This document shows positions 11,383-21,450 of a stretch of DNA of 64,000 bases, in pieces. The translations under genes and the position numbers were made by a program. The stretch's first letter is position 1. Every line of letters starts with the position of its first letter. Source of the DNA: Gammaproteobacteria bacterium (GTDB lineage: Bacteria > Pseudomonadota > Gammaproteobacteria > Pseudomonadales > Porticoccaceae); the NCBI GenBank assembly GCA_016191205.1, contig JACPPB010000005.1, positions 6,537-70,536 of the forward strand, given 5' to 3'. The notes below the pieces were generated by a model, which saw only the letters and a program-made list of their open reading frames with translations, made no database searches and had not been told where the DNA came from.

Positions 11383-12416
11383 AAGGGTGGATGCTGGCCG
11401 GTGCACTGATATTGACGCTGACGGGCTGCGGCCGGCAGGAAGCGCAGGTGCTGAACCTGTACAACTGGTCCGAATACATGCCACAGGAAGTGCTGGACCG
11501 GTTCACCCAGGAGACCGGCATCAAGGTGATCTACACCACCTACGACAGCAATGAAGCTCTCTATGCACGGCTGAAACTGCTCGACGACAGCAGCCCGTAC
11601 GATCTCGCGGTGCCCTCCACCTATTACGTCAGCAAAATGCGGCAGGAAGGGCTGCTGGCGCCCATCGACCACAGCAAACTGCACGGGCTCGACCAGATCG
11701 ACACCACGCTGGTCGATCAGGCCTTCGATCCCGGCAACGGCTACAGCATTCCCTATCTCTGGGGCACCACCGGCATCGCCGTGAACGCAACCGATATCGA
11801 TCCCGCCACTGTCACCGCCTGGGCCGATCTGTGGAAGCCGCAATACCGCGGCCGCATCATGCTGACCAACGACGTGCGCGAGGTCTTCCACGTCGGCCTG
11901 CGCGTGCTGGGTTATTCCGCCAACACCACCGACCCCGCGCAGATCGAAGCCGCCTACCACAAGCTCGCCGAGCTGATGCCGGGTGTGCGCACCTTCAACT
12001 CGGATGCGCCCCGCATGCCCTACCTCGAAGGCGAGACGGACATCGGCATGATCTGGAACGGGGAAGCCACCAAGGCCCGGGAGGACCTCCCGTCGCTCAC
12101 CTACATCTATCCCCGCGAAGGCGCGGCGCTGTGGATGGACAGCTTCGTGATCCCGAAAAATGCCCGCAATCCCAAAGCCGCATACCGCTTCATCGACTTC
12201 GTGCTGCGGCCCGACATCGCCGCGCTGATCAGCACCGAAATCGGTTACGCCACTCCCAACCTGGCGGCACGCAAGCTGCTCGACGCCGAAATCCTCAACG
12301 ACCGCGTCATCTACCCGGCGCCGGCGAATCTGGTCAACGCCGAGTTCCAGCAAGATGTCGGCGAAGCATTGCTGGTCTACCAGAAATACTGGGAACTGCT
12401 CAAAGCCGGGCGATGA
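11379..12416 (+). CDS. potD: Spermidine/putrescine-type periplasmic binding lipoprotein, PotD/PotF-like
   Basis: 'LTGCGRQEAQVLNLYNWSEYMPQEVLDRFTQETGIKVIYTTYDSNE'. Confidence 0.9.
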   Translation: MKGWMLAGALILTLTGCGRQEAQVLNLYNWSEYMPQEVLDRFTQETGIKVIYTTYDSNEALYARLKLLDDSSPYDLAVPSTYYVSKMRQEGLLAPIDHSKLHGLDQIDTTLVDQAFDPGNGYSIPYLWGTTGIAVNATDIDPATVTAWADLWKPQYRGRIMLTNDVREVFHVGLRVLGYSANTTDPAQIEAAYHKLAELMPGVRTFNSDAPRMPYLEGETDIGMIWNGEATKAREDLPSLTYIYPREGAALWMDSFVIPKNARNPKAAYRFIDFVLRPDIAALISTEIGYATPNLAARKLLDAEILNDRVIYPAPANLVNAEFQQDVGEALLVYQKYWELLKAGR

Positions 12417-12419
12417 GGG

Positions 12420-13781
12420 CTAGCGCGGTGTCGCGTCCGCCAGCTGCGGGAGCCGCACCGCCTTGCCGGTTTCATCGAGGTCGCGCGTGATGCGTTTGGC
12501 GACCGCGACCGCCGCCGCCCGCGTGGGGTAGGGACCGGCCAGCACCTGATATTGCCGGCCCTGCGCCAGGCGCCGGGCGGGAATGGGCGGACCCTGGTGG
12601 GCGAGCATGGCGGTCAGCCGGCGCGCACCGAGCTCAGACTTGAAGGTGCCGAGATCGACGTACCAGTCGCCGTCCGCAGGCAGTGGCGCCGGGTCCGGCG
12701 CTGACAGCAGCGGTGCGGCGGGCATCTCCGCGAGGTAATGCGCGGCGTCGGGCGCACCGACCGCGATCGGCAGCGGGTAGCCGGCGCGGCGGGCGGCGAC
12801 GGCCTGCGCCCGTTCCAGATCCACCGCCACCCGATCCGCAGGCCGCTGGCGGGCCCGGGCCGCCTCGATGACCTGCTTCACCGCTGCGGCGCCGGCCTTG
12901 CTGCCCGCTGCCGTCGCCGGCGTGTGCGCTTCCAGCAGCAGACCATCGGGGCCGATGCCGGCCAGATAGGGCTGATCGACCACCGTCACCGGCGTACCCA
13001 CCGGCACCACCGCGAACAGGGGCGCGATGTCTTCCGGATAGAGCTGGATGCAGCCGTGACTGACGCGCATGCCGATGCCGGCCGGCTTGTTGGTGCCGTG
13101 GATGAGGATGCTCGGCCAGCCCAGTCGCAGGGCGTGGCTGCCGAGCGGATTGTCCGGCCCGGCCGGCACCACCGCCGGCAGTGGATCGCCGCTGGCGGCA
13201 TGCTCGCGGCGGATCGAGGGCGGCACGGTCCAGGGCGGCGCGGCCTGTTTGTCCGCCACCTGAGTGCGGCCCAGCGGCGTCGACCAACCCTCGCGGCCGA
13301 CACCGAGGGGGTGGGTGATGACGGTGCGCGGCGCGCCCTTGGGCGCCGGCGGATAGTAAAACAGCCGGCGCGCGGCCAGGTTGATGACGACGCCAGCGCG
13401 CGGCGCGTCGGGCAGTACATGGGCAGTGGGCAACAGTACCCGCTCGCCCGCATCCGGCGTCCAGGGATCGATATCGGGATTGGCGCTTACGATTTCGTCA
13501 TAGCCCAGATCGTAGGCGCGGGCGATATCGAGCAGCGTCTCTTCGCCCTGCACCCGGGTGTAGCGCAAGCGACCGATGACCTCTGTCCTCGCGTCGATCT
13601 GAAACGCGTTGAGCTCGAAGGGTTCCGCCGGCGGCGGTGCGGGCGCGGGCTCCTCGGGAATTTTGCTCTCGATCCAGCCGGCGCAGCCGGACAGCGTCAG
13701 CGTCAGCGTCAGCAGCACAAGCCCGACGGACCGGACGGAGGCACGGGGAGGCATACGCGGAGTAATCGATTGGGGCGCCAT
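12420..13781 (-). CDS. L,D-transpeptidase (YkuD fold) with N-terminal lipoprotein signal and C-terminal SPOR-like domain
   Basis: 'ILIHGTNKPAGIGMRVSHGCIQLYPEDI' catalytic motif; 'YVDLGTFKSELGARRL...YQVLAGPYPTRAAAVAVAKRI' SPOR-like tail. Confidence 0.85.
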   Translation of the reverse strand: MAPQSITPRMPPRASVRSVGLVLLTLTLTLSGCAGWIESKIPEEPAPAPPPAEPFELNAFQIDARTEVIGRLRYTRVQGEETLLDIARAYDLGYDEIVSANPDIDPWTPDAGERVLLPTAHVLPDAPRAGVVINLAARRLFYYPPAPKGAPRTVITHPLGVGREGWSTPLGRTQVADKQAAPPWTVPPSIRREHAASGDPLPAVVPAGPDNPLGSHALRLGWPSILIHGTNKPAGIGMRVSHGCIQLYPEDIAPLFAVVPVGTPVTVVDQPYLAGIGPDGLLLEAHTPATAAGSKAGAAAVKQVIEAARARQRPADRVAVDLERAQAVAARRAGYPLPIAVGAPDAAHYLAEMPAAPLLSAPDPAPLPADGDWYVDLGTFKSELGARRLTAMLAHQGPPIPARRLAQGRQYQVLAGPYPTRAAAVAVAKRITRDLDETGKAVRLPQLADATPR

Positions 13782-13982
13782 GGCGGGGTCTATTCTAGGG
13801 CCTGTTAACACCATCCGCACGGCTGCCTTGCTGCCCCTGCCCCCCCCCGCATCAGGATAGTTATCGTGTGAACCGGTGTGCCCCGGCGAGGCAGGCAGTG
13901 GGCAGCGAGAGATGAAGCGTTGTTCGGCGGGACGTCGCGGGTGAGTACTGCCCGCTGGCACGCCAAATACGCTGAGTGCGGC

Positions 13983-14816
13983 CTATTCGATAGGCCCCGG
14001 AAGCTTTCGCAACGCGTAGACATCGAACCGTGTCGTTTTCCCGGTAACCGCAAAGGTGGGCTCGCGCCCCGCAAGCGGGGGCGCGTGGCGCGCCCGCTTT
14101 ACCACCACCCGGTACTGCGCCCGCTCCAAAGCCAACTCCAAGAGCTCGTCGCCGTCGTGGTCGGCGCCGACCAGACGCTGCAGCGCCTGCATTTCTTTGC
14201 GCACCAAGGCGCTTTTGTGACGTTCCGGAAACATCGGATCGAGACAGATCACATCAGGCTGATCGCCGGTCGCCAACCAGATCCGGGCGTCCGCGGCGAC
14301 CAACGACATGCGTTCGACCGCGGCCCGGAGTCCAGTGTTCTGGCTCTCCTGCCGGGCACGGCGCAAACCGTCTTCCAGCAGGGCTGCGACGACGGGGTGC
14401 CGCTCGACCATGACCACCCGTGCACCCAATCCCGCCAGCACGAAGGCATCCTCGCCCAATCCCGCCGTGAGGTCCGCGATCCGCAGTTCAGACGTGTGCT
14501 TGATGCCCACCGCGCGGGCGATCGCCTGCCCCACACCACCGCCATGGTGATACCTGTGTCGCATGCGGCCGCCGGTAAAATCGCAGACGATGGCCCCGAA
14601 GTGGCCTTCGGAACTGAGTAATGCGAGACCGTCACCGCTGAGATTCAGAACGAAGGGTGTCATGTTCTGGGCCGCGACCCCGGGGCCCAGGAATGCCAAC
14701 CCCAAACTCCTGGCGAGTTCCCTGCCAGCCTCCAGATTGAGGCGGTCGGCGGCGACGGCAACCAGCGGGACTGGACTCGAGATCACGGCTGCGCCCACCG
14801 ACAGATCACCTGACAC
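13983..14816 (-). CDS. rsmJ: 16S rRNA (guanine1516-N2)-methyltransferase RsmJ
   Basis: 'IADLTAGLGEDAFVLAGLGARVVMVERHPVVAALLEDGL' and 'VICLDPMFPERHKSALVRKEM'. Confidence 0.9.
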   Translation of the reverse strand: MSGDLSVGAAVISSPVPLVAVAADRLNLEAGRELARSLGLAFLGPGVAAQNMTPFVLNLSGDGLALLSSEGHFGAIVCDFTGGRMRHRYHHGGGVGQAIARAVGIKHTSELRIADLTAGLGEDAFVLAGLGARVVMVERHPVVAALLEDGLRRARQESQNTGLRAAVERMSLVAADARIWLATGDQPDVICLDPMFPERHKSALVRKEMQALQRLVGADHDGDELLELALERAQYRVVVKRARHAPPLAGREPTFAVTGKTTRFDVYALRKLPGPIE

Positions 14817-15033
14817 AGGCTTGTGGCATGTTCAAAAACAATACGCCGTCAACGTTTAATCTCGGCATTCCGAGCCTCCAGATCAAGACGGCAAAAACCG
14901 CAGGAATGGTCGATGAGAGATATCCCGGCGGCGACGTGGCGACCGCACTCCGTGGGTGTGCAAGCTGCTGATCCTAGCCTTTCGGGGCCGGCTGCGGCTA
15001 GAATGCAGATCACAGTTTGAGAGGCCCGGGCCG

Positions 15034-15468
15034 ATGCGGCTATTCCTGTTTTTTGCGTTGGCGCCGATGCTTCTTGCTGCCGGGTGCAACCGGTACGAAG
15101 TCACTCTCAACGATCAGCCGCTCCACAGCCCTCCGCGTCTCTTCACAGACTATCGTATTGACGATCCGGCGCTGCGCGATTGCGTCGCCCAGACCATTCG
15201 TGACAACAAAATTACCGCCGGCCGCGATCTCACCCGCCTGGTGTGTACCCACGCCGGCATCGTGGATCTCAGGGGGCTTGAAAGTTTCGGATCGCTCGAA
15301 ATCCTGAATCTGGCGGATAACCACATCGCTACCATCGAACCTCTGCTTTCTATGCCCTCCTTGGCGCAACTCGACCTTAGCGCCAATCCTGGTCTCAATT
15401 GCACCGAAGCAAGTGCCTTGACGACCCGCGGCGTTGTTGTTGTACTGCCGGCGCAGTGCCAGAAATAG
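15034..15468 (+). CDS. Small leucine-rich-repeat-type lipoprotein
   Basis: Lipobox 'LLAAGC'; 'VDLRGLESFGSLEILNLADNHIATIEPLLSMPSLAQLDLSANP' LRR pattern. Confidence 0.75.
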   Translation: MRLFLFFALAPMLLAAGCNRYEVTLNDQPLHSPPRLFTDYRIDDPALRDCVAQTIRDNKITAGRDLTRLVCTHAGIVDLRGLESFGSLEILNLADNHIATIEPLLSMPSLAQLDLSANPGLNCTEASALTTRGVVVVLPAQCQK

Positions 15469-16006
15469 CTATTGCCTGGGTTGGGAAGCGACGCCTCAGT
15501 TACCCACAATTTCTGTGGATAACTTTGTTGATAAAGATAACAAACCACACCAAACACCTTGCATTTAGCGGCACTCTTACAGAATGACTATTTTTTCACC
15601 AAATTTAAATTTTGATAAAAATCAATAAGTTATGTGTATTGCAAATAAAAATCAAAGAGTTGCAACGCTTTTGTAAAACAGCACTAACGCTTTCGCTCCA
15701 ACTGTGGAAAACAAACCCGCGGTAGGTGCATTCGTGTCGGCGGGTTGCGCAAAAACTCATGGGCCGGCCGGATGCGCGAGCGCATCACGCAACGACCGCG
15801 GCATTTCAACCAGATGGGCGCCGGAAGGGCGATGGACCAAACAGCGCGCAACGAAGCCGATGACCGTCGCAGCAGTTTTTCAGCAGCCTGTCGGCCAACG
15901 GCGCGCACGGCAGCACGCCCGTGCGTCCTGCATGGAGGCGCTCAGATGCCTGGCGTCGGCCCTCGCTCGCCTGGCCCAGAAGGCCAGCACGGCCCTGACA
16001 GAGTGA

Positions 16007-16729
16007 TCAGCCAAACGTCAGCCCCAGCCGCTGGCCAATCAGCTCGTAGGACTCCACCACTCGACCCAGGTCCTGACGGAATCGATCCTTGTCCAGCTTT
16101 TCGAGCGTGTCCCGATCCCAGACCCGGCAACCATCGGGAGTCACCTCGTCGCCAAGCATCAACTCGCCGTTTATCAGCCCAAACTCCAGCTTGTAGTCCA
16201 CCAGCACCATGCCGCCGGCGAGAAACAGGGGCGTAAGAATGTCGTTGATGCGGAAAGTAAGTTCTTTCATGCGCGCCACTTGCCAGGTTTCAGCCCAACC
16301 CAGGCTGTCGATGTGGTACTCGTTGACCATGGGGTCGCCAAGCGCGTCGCTTTTGAGAAAGAATTCAAAGGTCGGCGGGGAGAGCACGCGCCCCTCCTCG
16401 ATACCATAGCGACGGCACAGGCTGCCCGCGGCAAGATTGCGGACCACGCATTCCAACGGCAGCATCGTCAGCCGTTTGACCAGCGTCTCGCGATCATCCA
16501 GCAGACGCACGAAGTGAGTGGGGATACCCGCCACCGCGAGCTTCTCCATGACGAAGGCATTGAACCTGTTATTCACCGACCCTTTGCGTTCAAGCTGCTC
16601 GCGCTTCTTGCCGTCAAAGGCGGACGTATCGTCACGAAACAGCATCACCAGATGTTCCGGGTCGTCGGTCGCAAAGACCGACTTGGCCTTGCCGCGATAG
16701 AGCTCCTCGCGTTTTTCCATAGCATTCAC
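16007..16729 (-). CDS. purC: Phosphoribosylaminoimidazole-succinocarboxamide synthase
   Basis: '[33 protein letters not shown]' signature; 240 aa. Confidence 0.95.
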   Translation of the reverse strand: MNAMEKREELYRGKAKSVFATDDPEHLVMLFRDDTSAFDGKKREQLERKGSVNNRFNAFVMEKLAVAGIPTHFVRLLDDRETLVKRLTMLPLECVVRNLAAGSLCRRYGIEEGRVLSPPTFEFFLKSDALGDPMVNEYHIDSLGWAETWQVARMKELTFRINDILTPLFLAGGMVLVDYKLEFGLINGELMLGDEVTPDGCRVWDRDTLEKLDKDRFRQDLGRVVESYELIGQRLGLTFG

Positions 16730-16747
16730 CCCTCTCGGCTAGGTGGA

Positions 16748-17506
16748 TCAACACAGTTCCTGCCAGCCGAAACCTTCGTCCTGACTGGCATAAAGTACTT
16801 GATCAAGGTGCCCGGTCACCGGCGCCAACGCTTGCCGCACCAGCTCCGGGCTGTTGTTGTGCTGACTGATGTGCCCGACGACGAGCGTACGCAGCACGTC
16901 ACCGCCAAGCCGCTGCAACAGGTCCGCCGTCTGGCAGTTGCTGAGATGGCCCCAATCACCGCCGACCCGGCGTTTGAGCGCATAGGGATAGGATCCGGCA
17001 GCCAGCAGCGCACGATCATGATTGGCTTCGAGCAGCAATCCGTGGCAGTGCCGATAGCGCTCCACAACATGAGGTGTGACGCTGCCCAGATCGGTCAGGA
17101 TACCCAGCTTGCGATCCGCCACCGCGAAGATGTACTGGACCGGTTCGCGTGCATCGTGGGGAACTGCCACAGCCTCCACCTGGATACCGGCCAACGCCAC
17201 CCGGGCGCCGCTGGCAATCACCCGGACCGGGTCATCGCGTCCGACGCCCACGGCGCGCGCGGTACCCGCAGTCATCAATACCGGGATGCCAAACCGCCGC
17301 GCCAGCGGCAATACGCCGCTCACGTGGTCGCCGTGCTCGTGGGTGACCAGGATCGCGGTCAGATCGGCGGGCGCACGCCCCAGCACGGCAAGTCGCCGGC
17401 AGGTCTCGCGCACCGAAAACCCGCAATCGACCAATACGCAGGCGTCGCCAGTCTCCACGAGCGCGGCATTGCCACGACTTCCGCTGCCCAGGGAAGCGAA
17501 CCGCAT
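16748..17506 (-). CDS. MBL-fold metallohydrolase (YycJ/WalJ-like)
   Basis: 'MRFASLGSGSRGNAALVETGDACVLVDCGFS...ILVTHEHGDHVSGV'. Confidence 0.9.
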   Translation of the reverse strand: MRFASLGSGSRGNAALVETGDACVLVDCGFSVRETCRRLAVLGRAPADLTAILVTHEHGDHVSGVLPLARRFGIPVLMTAGTARAVGVGRDDPVRVIASGARVALAGIQVEAVAVPHDAREPVQYIFAVADRKLGILTDLGSVTPHVVERYRHCHGLLLEANHDRALLAAGSYPYALKRRVGGDWGHLSNCQTADLLQRLGGDVLRTLVVGHISQHNNSPELVRQALAPVTGHLDQVLYASQDEGFGWQELC

Positions 17507-17514
17507 CGGCGGTG

Positions 17515-18558
17515 TCAGGCCAGATTGGCACGGATCCGCTTGAGCAATTCGAGCATCCGGGTGCGTTCCAGCGCATCCTTCTCGCCATTGACGCGCACCT
17601 GAACACCCTGATCGGTGTCGTGCAGCTCGATCCGGTAATTCGCTGCGACCGGCGCTCCGCTATCGGCTTTGCCGGCTCCCAGCATGCGCGCAAAAAATCC
17701 GGGTTTCTCCCGTTCGACATCTTCCTTGAGGTTGACATAGAAAAGCCCGCGGGTACGATCCTGGTCGACAAGCAGGAACTCATCACGGGACACCGAATGG
17801 GCGACTGACGCCCAGGACCGGTCGTACCCCAGCTTGATCAGCAGATAGGGCTCGGCGTCCGCAGCCGCAACCACCGCAACCTTGGCGCCGCTACCAATGG
17901 ATTGCGCCAACAGCGATACAGAGCCGGCATTCGCGTCTCCCGCCAAACCACTGGCGATGAAGTCTGCCATGGTGCGCTCACGCTCATCCGCGAGCGAAGA
18001 TTCCGGCCACGGGGGGGCTTGGCCGTCTTTTGCCATGACCGCGTGGATGACGGAGACCTCGGTGGTATCGGCCTGCATGCCCTGCTCGAGGCGCAAGCGG
18101 TAGCGGTGGAGCTTGCCTGGATCGTCGTCAAACTCGACCCAAACCGTCTCGATCACACCTTCCGCCGCATCGGCCCGGGTGACTCCAATATCGTTGGAGT
18201 TGAGCATATTACGGACTCGCGGCCACACTTCCGCCGGTGCCCGGTTGATCCATACCCAGCGCTTGTCGCCGAGCGACTGGACCTTGACTTCCTCTTCCAG
18301 CAGGGACGTCCCCAGCGGCTGTGGCCGCGGGATACCTTGCCTCGTCTCCGGGATCAAAGGCTCCGCGACATTGGGGATGACATACAACTCCCCGAGCGCC
18401 TGACCATCCAGACCTTCGGGCACCTTGATGACCGGATGTTCGCGAGCAACCAGATAGTCGTCGGCGCGGTTATGAAAAAGCCCATCCTTCGCGAACATCC
18501 CGCAACCAGGCAGAGTCAGCGCGAAGCAAAGTACTACCCCGAATCGTTTCATCAGCAT
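17515..18558 (-). CDS. bamC: Outer membrane protein assembly factor BamC (NlpB/DapX)
   Basis: Lipobox 'LTLPGC'; BamC-like sequence immediately downstream of dapA. Confidence 0.85.
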   Translation of the reverse strand: MLMKRFGVVLCFALTLPGCGMFAKDGLFHNRADDYLVAREHPVIKVPEGLDGQALGELYVIPNVAEPLIPETRQGIPRPQPLGTSLLEEEVKVQSLGDKRWVWINRAPAEVWPRVRNMLNSNDIGVTRADAAEGVIETVWVEFDDDPGKLHRYRLRLEQGMQADTTEVSVIHAVMAKDGQAPPWPESSLADERERTMADFIASGLAGDANAGSVSLLAQSIGSGAKVAVVAAADAEPYLLIKLGYDRSWASVAHSVSRDEFLLVDQDRTRGLFYVNLKEDVEREKPGFFARMLGAGKADSGAPVAANYRIELHDTDQGVQVRVNGEKDALERTRMLELLKRIRANLA

Positions 18559-18656
18559 CACCTCGTACGGGATACCCTTCCCGAAACATCCTGCCGGATT
18601 GGCATCATCTCCGCATCGGTCATGGTGCACGCCACAACCCTGAACAACATGATCTG

Positions 18657-19535
18657 TCACAAGAGTCCGGCGCCCTGCATCGCTTCCCTCACCCGCGCGT
18701 GCAGGCCGGGAGAGAGTGGCGTCAACGGCAACCGGATAACATCCGCCATCAACCCGAGTTGGGCGACTGCCCATTTCACCGGGATCGGATTCGACTCCAG
18801 GAACAGCGCCCGGTGCAGCGGGAGGAGCCTGGCATTGATTGCCTCTGCCCGTTCCCGATCACCGGCCAGCGCCGCGGCACAAAGATCGCGCATCTGCTCC
18901 GGTGCAACATTGGCCGTGACGCCAATATTGCCCTTGCCGCCCAGCAGCATCAGATCCATGGCGGTGGCATCGTCACCGGAATACACCGCGAAGTCCTCCG
19001 GGCAGCGGGAGACCAGATCGCGAGCGCGTCCAAGATCTCCGGTAGCCTCCTTGATACCGACGATATTGGGTACCTGCGCCAGCCTTACCACAGTGTCCGT
19101 CAGCATGTCGCAGCTCGTCCGGCCCGGCACATTGTAGAGAATCTGGGCAATGTCCACGGCCTCGGCTATCGCCCGGTGGTGCCGATACAAACCTTCCTGC
19201 GTCGGCTTGTTGTAATACGGCGTAACCAGCAGACACGCATCCGCGCCGCATTCCCGCGCCCCGGTGGTCAGCTCAATGGCCTCGGTGGTGCTGTTGGCTC
19301 CGGTCCCCGCGATGATGGGCAAACGCCCCGCCGCTTGCTCGACACAGACCTCGACAACCCGCAGATGTTCCTCGACCGACAAAGTCGGCGACTCACCCGT
19401 AGTCCCGACGGCGACGATCGCCGCGGTACCGGCCGCCTGATGCCAGTCCACCAGCCGGCGCAGCGCCGGATAATCTATCGCCTCGCTCCCCGGCAGCATG
19501 GGGGTAACCAAGGCAACGATGCTGCCGATAATCAT
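18657..19535 (-). CDS. dapA: 4-hydroxy-tetrahydrodipicolinate synthase
   Basis: '[13 protein letters not shown]...[10 protein letters not shown]...[11 protein letters not shown]'; good RBS before this Met. Confidence 0.95.
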   Translation of the reverse strand: MIIGSIVALVTPMLPGSEAIDYPALRRLVDWHQAAGTAAIVAVGTTGESPTLSVEEHLRVVEVCVEQAAGRLPIIAGTGANSTTEAIELTTGARECGADACLLVTPYYNKPTQEGLYRHHRAIAEAVDIAQILYNVPGRTSCDMLTDTVVRLAQVPNIVGIKEATGDLGRARDLVSRCPEDFAVYSGDDATAMDLMLLGGKGNIGVTANVAPEQMRDLCAAALAGDRERAEAINARLLPLHRALFLESNPIPVKWAVAQLGLMADVIRLPLTPLSPGLHARVREAMQGAGLL

Positions 19536-19625
19536 TGGGGCTCCGCGATTTTTTTCCATGGTAGCCATGGCATTCAAGACACTCAAGCGACAGTGAAAGT
19601 GCCGGACGCATTCAACCGGCGCCGC

Positions 19626-19663
19626 AAAAAAGAAAAGCGCCCCCGAATGTTCGGGAGCGCTTT
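19626..19663 (-). terminator. Rho-independent terminator downstream of tRNA-Ala
   Basis: Minus strand AAGCGCTCCCGAACATTCGGGGGCGCTTTTCTTTTTT: GC-rich stem-loop plus T-tract. Confidence 0.8.
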
Positions 19664-19671
19664 GCCGCGAT

Positions 19672-19747
<76 letters not shown>

Positions 19748-19884
19748 AAAGCCTCTATAAAAAACACGCCCACCGGCGCGCGAGGAGCGGCATTCTAGGC
19801 AAGCCCCCGGAGGGGTGTCAACTTGAGTCGCGGGGTGAGCGGCGGCACGGCGTCGCCGGCGACCCGCAAGCCGCGCGGCAAGCA

Positions 19885-21399
19885 TCAATCCTCTGCTGCG
19901 TGGATCTCTCCGCCCGCACTCCGGAGCGCCGCAAAGTCCTGCTGCCACTGCTTGAGCTGCTTTTTCGACGGGCCACCCACATGTGCCAGCGCCGCGCGCA
20001 GACGGGCGCGCACCAGATCCGGGCCCAGAATCACCATGCTGTCGAACAGCGGCGGCGCCGAGGTCGCCCCGGCCACCGCGACATACAGCGGGGCGGTGAA
20101 ATCCCGCAGCTTGTAGCCCATGGCCACCGCCAGTTCATTCAGCGCCTGATAAAGCGGATCGCGCCGCCAGTCGCCCAGCGCTTCGAGCGTCCAGGCCGAA
20201 AATTGCAGGATGCGGGCGCAGTCATCGGCGCTGAGCGTCTTGTGAGCGAACGCACCGGCGCCGAGCACGGGCAGCCCCGCCAACAGAAAGCTGGCAATCG
20301 GTGCGATATCGGTGAACTTCTCCACCCGATCCTTGATAAGCGGGACCACGCGTTCGAGGTGATTGCGGTTCAGCGCCCAGGCCGCGACGCGATCCGCGAA
20401 CGCCGCGTCGTCGAGGTTTTCCCGAATCCAGCGTCCGTTCAGCCAGTCGAGCTTCGCGGTATCGAAGACGGGACCACCCAGATGCACCTTGTCGAGATCG
20501 AAATGCGCCAGCATTTCGTCCAGGGTGAATTTCTCGGTTTCGTCCGGCATGGCCCAGCCCATGCGCCCGAGATAATTGAGCAGGGCTTCCGGCAGATAAC
20601 CCATGGCCCGGTAATAGTTTATGCTGGTGGGATTCCTGCGTTTGCTGAGTTTGCTCTGATCGGGATTGCGCAGCAGCGGCAGGTGACACAGCTCCGGCAT
20701 CTTCCAACCGAAATACCGGTACAGCAACTGATGTTTGGGCGCCGAGTTGATCCACTCCTCACCGCGGATGACGTGGGTGATGCCCATGAGGTGATCGTCC
20801 ACCACGTTCGCCAGATGATAGGTGGGCAGACCATCGGCTTTCAGCAACACCTGCATGTCGACCTGCGACCAGGCAATCTCGATTTCCCCGCGCAATCGAT
20901 CCTGCAAGCGGCACACGCCGTCCGCCGGAATCTTCATGCGGATCACATGGGGCTCGCCCCGCGCCAGCCGCGCCTGTATTTCGGCATCCGTGAGCTGGAG
21001 CCCCCGGCCGTCATATTTCGGCGTCTCGCCCCGGGCAAGCTGCCCGCGGCGCATCTCGTCCAGTTCGCCAGGGGTAGCGAAGCAACGGAAGGCGTCGCCC
21101 TGGGCCACGAGCTGTTCGGCATAGCCGCGATAGGTATCGCCGCGCTCGCTCTGCCGGTACGGACCGTGGGGACCACCCACATCCGGGCCTTCGTCCCAGT
21201 GCAGCCCGAGCCAGCGCAGGGCTTCCAGGATCATGGTTTCCGACGCCGCCGTGCTGCGCGCGCGGTCCGTATCCTCGATGCGCAGGATGAACTGACCACC
21301 ATGGCGGCGCGCAAAACAATAATTGAAAAGCGCGATGTAGGCGGTGCCCACATGGGGATCGCCCGTGGGCGACGGCGCGACGCGGGTACGAACAGTCAT
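19885..21399 (-). CDS. gltX: Glutamyl-tRNA synthetase
   Basis: '[22 protein letters not shown]', 'KLSKR' class I aaRS signatures. Confidence 0.95.
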   Translation of the reverse strand: MTVRTRVAPSPTGDPHVGTAYIALFNYCFARRHGGQFILRIEDTDRARSTAASETMILEALRWLGLHWDEGPDVGGPHGPYRQSERGDTYRGYAEQLVAQGDAFRCFATPGELDEMRRGQLARGETPKYDGRGLQLTDAEIQARLARGEPHVIRMKIPADGVCRLQDRLRGEIEIAWSQVDMQVLLKADGLPTYHLANVVDDHLMGITHVIRGEEWINSAPKHQLLYRYFGWKMPELCHLPLLRNPDQSKLSKRRNPTSINYYRAMGYLPEALLNYLGRMGWAMPDETEKFTLDEMLAHFDLDKVHLGGPVFDTAKLDWLNGRWIRENLDDAAFADRVAAWALNRNHLERVVPLIKDRVEKFTDIAPIASFLLAGLPVLGAGAFAHKTLSADDCARILQFSAWTLEALGDWRRDPLYQALNELAVAMGYKLRDFTAPLYVAVAGATSAPPLFDSMVILGPDLVRARLRAALAHVGGPSKKQLKQWQQDFAALRSAGGEIHAAED

Positions 21400-21450
21400 G
21401 GGGCTGCGTCCGGACTTCAGGGGCGCGGATTATAAACCGCCGCTCCGCCG

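Noticed and set aside
13838-13852. Poly-C tract near 13.84 kb as phase-variable element
   Set aside because: Lies in intergenic DNA of uncertain function; no gene on/off switch can be demonstrated
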